From positions 1-8,270 of the forward strand of contig JAALLB010000065.1 of assembly GCA_011087745.1 (NCBI GenBank): 8,270 bases of DNA, in the 5' to 3' direction. Below the pieces are notes generated by a model that saw nothing but the letters and a program-made list of their open reading frames with translations, was not told the origin of the DNA and ran no database searches. Shown in pieces: positions 6,903-8,270 of this stretch. The DNA comes from Hyphomicrobiales bacterium (GTDB taxonomy: Bacteria > Pseudomonadota > Alphaproteobacteria > Rhizobiales > Rhizobiaceae). The stretch's first letter is position 1; every line of letters starts with the position of its first letter. The translations under genes were made by a program, and so were the position numbers.

Positions 6903-7670
6903 ATGACACCTGATATTAAACCATTGGTCGCTGGAAACTGGAAAATGAACGGTTCAAAGACTTCACTTCAAGAGCTGACTGCCATGGGTGCTGGTTTTGA
7001 TTCTAGCCTTCAATCCAAAATCGATATGATGATTTGCCCACCAGCAACGCTTCTTCTGACTGCAGCGCATGTGGCTTTGGGCAGTGGCATAGCTATCGGC
7101 GGCGAAGATTGCCATGCAAATGCTTCAGGAGCGCATACAGGTGATATTTCAGCTGAAATGCTCAAGGATGCCGGTGCAACTGCAGTAATCGTTGGTCACT
7201 CAGAGCGAAGAACAGATCATGGTGAAAGCAATGAAACAGTGAAAGCAAAGGCAGGCGCGGGATTAAGAGCTGGTCTTTTAACAATCGTATGTATCGGAGA
7301 AACAGAGGCAGAACGCAAATCAGGTGAAACACTTGCGGTATTAAAAGATCAACTGGACGGTTCCATGCCAGATAATTCTGTGGCTTCTGAAGTTGTTGTT
7401 GCCTATGAACCAGTTTGGGCAATCGGCACCGGCCTTGTGCCATCTGCTGATGATGTAAAAGAAGCTCATGCCTTCATAAGAGAGAACCTCTCTGCCAGAT
7501 TTGGAGAAGAAGGGGCTAAAATGCGAGTACTTTATGGTGGTTCCGTAAAACCATCAAATGCCGTTGAGCTTATGGGTATTGCTAACGTTGACGGTGCCTT
7601 GGTTGGCGGTGCCAGTTTAAAAGCTGAGGATTTCCTTGGAATTTGCACCGCTTACAATGATTTGTTTTAA
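6903..7670 (+). CDS. tpiA: Triosephosphate isomerase
   Basis: This cytoplasmic TIM-barrel enzyme interconverts dihydroxyacetone phosphate and glyceraldehyde 3-phosphate in glycolysis and gluconeogenesis. The 255 residues match the family. The catalytic residues are visible: Asn12 and Lys14 in GNWKMNG (11-17), His99 in VGHSERR (97-103) and Glu169 in AYEPVWAIGTG (167-177), which also carries the flexible phosphate-gripping loop. YGGSVKP (211-217) and ALVGGASL (232-239) complete the phosphate site. The ATG has GAGAG seven to eleven bases upstream. The gene is divergent from the ppiD-like gene and followed by secG, the usual order in this group of bacteria. No defect is seen. Confidence 0.98.
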   Translation: MTPDIKPLVAGNWKMNGSKTSLQELTAMGAGFDSSLQSKIDMMICPPATLLLTAAHVALGSGIAIGGEDCHANASGAHTGDISAEMLKDAGATAVIVGHSERRTDHGESNETVKAKAGAGLRAGLLTIVCIGETEAERKSGETLAVLKDQLDGSMPDNSVASEVVVAYEPVWAIGTGLVPSADDVKEAHAFIRENLSARFGEEGAKMRVLYGGSVKPSNAVELMGIANVDGALVGGASLKAEDFLGICTAYNDLF

Positions 7671-7718
7671 GCTCTGTCTAGCATCTTGTAATCACATTTC
7701 AGCTACCCATCTCAGTTG

Positions 7719-7769
7719 TTGAGCAAATCAGGGTTTGCACTCTTTGTGCAACCGTGTAAAAGAGCTCAA
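7719..7769 (+). other. Nested stem-loop in the tpiA-secG spacer
   Basis: An outer pair of arms TTGAGC (7719-7724) and GCTCAA (7764-7769) encloses an inner hairpin with TTGCAC (7735-7740), loop TCTTT, and GTGCAA (7746-7751). The inner stem can extend by two G-C pairs past a bulged T (7732-7733 with 7752-7753). No uninterrupted T-tract follows, so it is not a classical factor-independent terminator, though it might act as an attenuating or RNA-stabilising structure. The pairings are read from sequence and no folding energy was computed. Confidence 0.35.
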
Positions 7770-7782
7770 AGTTTGTAATTAA

Positions 7783-7797
7783 TAGCCCAAAAGGCTA
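7783..7797 (+). repeat. Small hairpin just upstream of the secG ribosome binding site
   Basis: TAGCC (7783-7787) and GGCTA (7793-7797) pair around the loop CAAAA. The stem ends three bases before GGGGA (7801-7805), the secG Shine-Dalgarno sequence, so it leaves that site free. It may help keep the start region open or be incidental. Confidence 0.25.
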
Positions 7798-7809
7798 AAC
7801 GGGGAAAAC

Positions 7810-8175
7810 ATGGAAACCGTAATTATTGTAATCCATTTGATGATTGTCGTAGCACTTGTAATTGTGGTGCTTCTGCAACGCTCTGAAGGCGGTGCGCTTG
7901 GAATGGGAGGCGGTGGTTCTGGCGGCGGATTTATGTCCGCGCGCGGTGCAGCAAATGCGCTAACACGTACAACTGCAATTCTAGCAGCCGCATTTTTCAT
8001 AACATCAATCACACTTGGAATTATTTCAGGAGTTGAAGGTGGCGGTGTTTTGGATAATCTTCCATTGCAAGATCAGCAAGGCGGCGAGGGCGGCATCCTT
8101 GACCAACTTCCTGGTGGTGGTGATCTATCTGGTGATGGTGCAAACCAAGAACATCAGGTTCCAACAAGCAATTAA
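7810..8175 (+). CDS. secG: Protein translocase subunit SecG
   Basis: SecG is the small auxiliary subunit of the SecYEG channel in the inner membrane and aids SecA-driven protein export. The 121 residues contain two membrane segments (about 3-22 and 54-75) joined by a loop that carries the family signature LLQRSEGG (21-28), followed by GGGGSGGG (33-40). After the second helix comes a Gly- and Asp-rich tail (about 76-121) in which GVLDNLP (79-85) and GILDQLP (95-101) look like a duplicated unit. Such low-complexity tails are common in alphaproteobacterial SecG. ATG 7810 is preceded by GGGGA with a four-base gap. The gene follows tpiA, and pyrG would be expected next in related genomes, but it is not within this window. 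Confidence 0.95.
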   Translation: METVIIVIHLMIVVALVIVVLLQRSEGGALGMGGGGSGGGFMSARGAANALTRTTAILAAAFFITSITLGIISGVEGGGVLDNLPLQDQQGGEGGILDQLPGGGDLSGDGANQEHQVPTSN

Positions 8176-8270
8176 TCTGTCTACATTATTCACAAAAAGT
8201 GCCTCTGGTGGAAATCCTACTCGATTCACACATCTTTCGCCATTGTGTATCCGAGTTGGATTGCCCTGAA
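8176..8270. other. Region after secG without a recognisable gene; contains an imperfect stem-loop
   Basis: No start codon with a convincing coding frame and no tRNA could be supported in these 95 bases. The only structure seen is an interrupted inverted repeat: ACTCG (8219-8223) with CGAGT (8252-8256), AT (8224-8225) with AT (8249-8250), and ACACA (8228-8232) with TGTGT (8244-8248), around an 11-base loop with small bulges. No T-tract follows within the window, so a terminator for secG is not established; part of the signal could lie beyond the edge. Confidence 0.35.

Noticed and set aside
7779..8012. Minus-strand open frame opposite secG with Pro-rich sequence
   Set aside because: The prolines come from the reverse complement of Gly codons in secG; SecG itself has clear family motifs.
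8191..8232. tRNA-like 3' end (GGTGGAAATCC resembles a T-arm)
   Set aside because: Only about eight of eleven positions match, the arm has no matching acceptor strand upstream, and no anticodon arm can be drawn; the upstream part would fall inside secG.
8015..8269. Open frame overlapping the secG end and running to the window edge
   Set aside because: It is a shifted frame of the secG coding sequence with no ribosome binding site and no recognisable protein features beyond the secG stop.
1..8270. CRISPR array, defence system, prophage or transposon
   Set aside because: No regularly spaced direct repeats, transposase or integrase motifs, or terminal inverted repeats with target duplications were seen; nearly all of the window is accounted for by housekeeping genes.

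Overview
The window reads as a piece of chromosome from an alphaproteobacterium, most likely of the order Hyphomicrobiales (Rhizobiales). The reasons are the gene order secG, tpiA, a PpiD/SurA-type chaperone gene, trpD, trpC, moaC, moeA, which is characteristic of that order, and the form of the proteins, for example the SecG with an LLQRSEGG motif. Base composition is moderate to low in GC for the group. Genus cannot be fixed from the sequence alone. No phage, insertion sequence, CRISPR array, tRNA or rRNA was seen.

Layout. Positions 1-136 are a leader with short inverted repeats, one of which contains the ribosome binding site of the next gene. Positions 137-1251 (+) encode a secreted NodB-family polysaccharide deacetylase that is split by a one-base frameshift near 646-650; all five catalytic motifs of the family are present across the two halves. 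It meets moeA tail to tail with an 8-bp overlap. Positions 1244-6748 (-) form a compact five-gene run transcribed right to left: ppiD-like chaperone, trpD, trpC, moaC, moeA. The last four are joined by a 1-base overlap or zero-base junctions. A 154-bp divergent region (6749-6902) separates this run from tpiA (6903-7670, +), which is followed by a structured 139-bp spacer and secG (7810-8175, +). The last 95 bases hold no recognisable gene.

How the genes work together. trpD and trpC catalyse two successive steps of tryptophan synthesis. moaC and moeA act at the first and last stages of molybdenum cofactor synthesis. The PpiD-like protein is an inner-membrane chaperone for exported proteins, and SecG belongs to the export channel, so two export-related genes flank the glycolytic gene tpiA. 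The trp/mo grouping is conserved housekeeping synteny rather than a dedicated pathway.

I found no convincing undescribed system here. The points that merit a second look are the frameshifted deacetylase at the place where rhizobial genomes usually carry lexA, the hairpin over its ribosome binding site, an operator-like inverted repeat over the predicted ppiD promoter, and the nested stem-loop between tpiA and secG.
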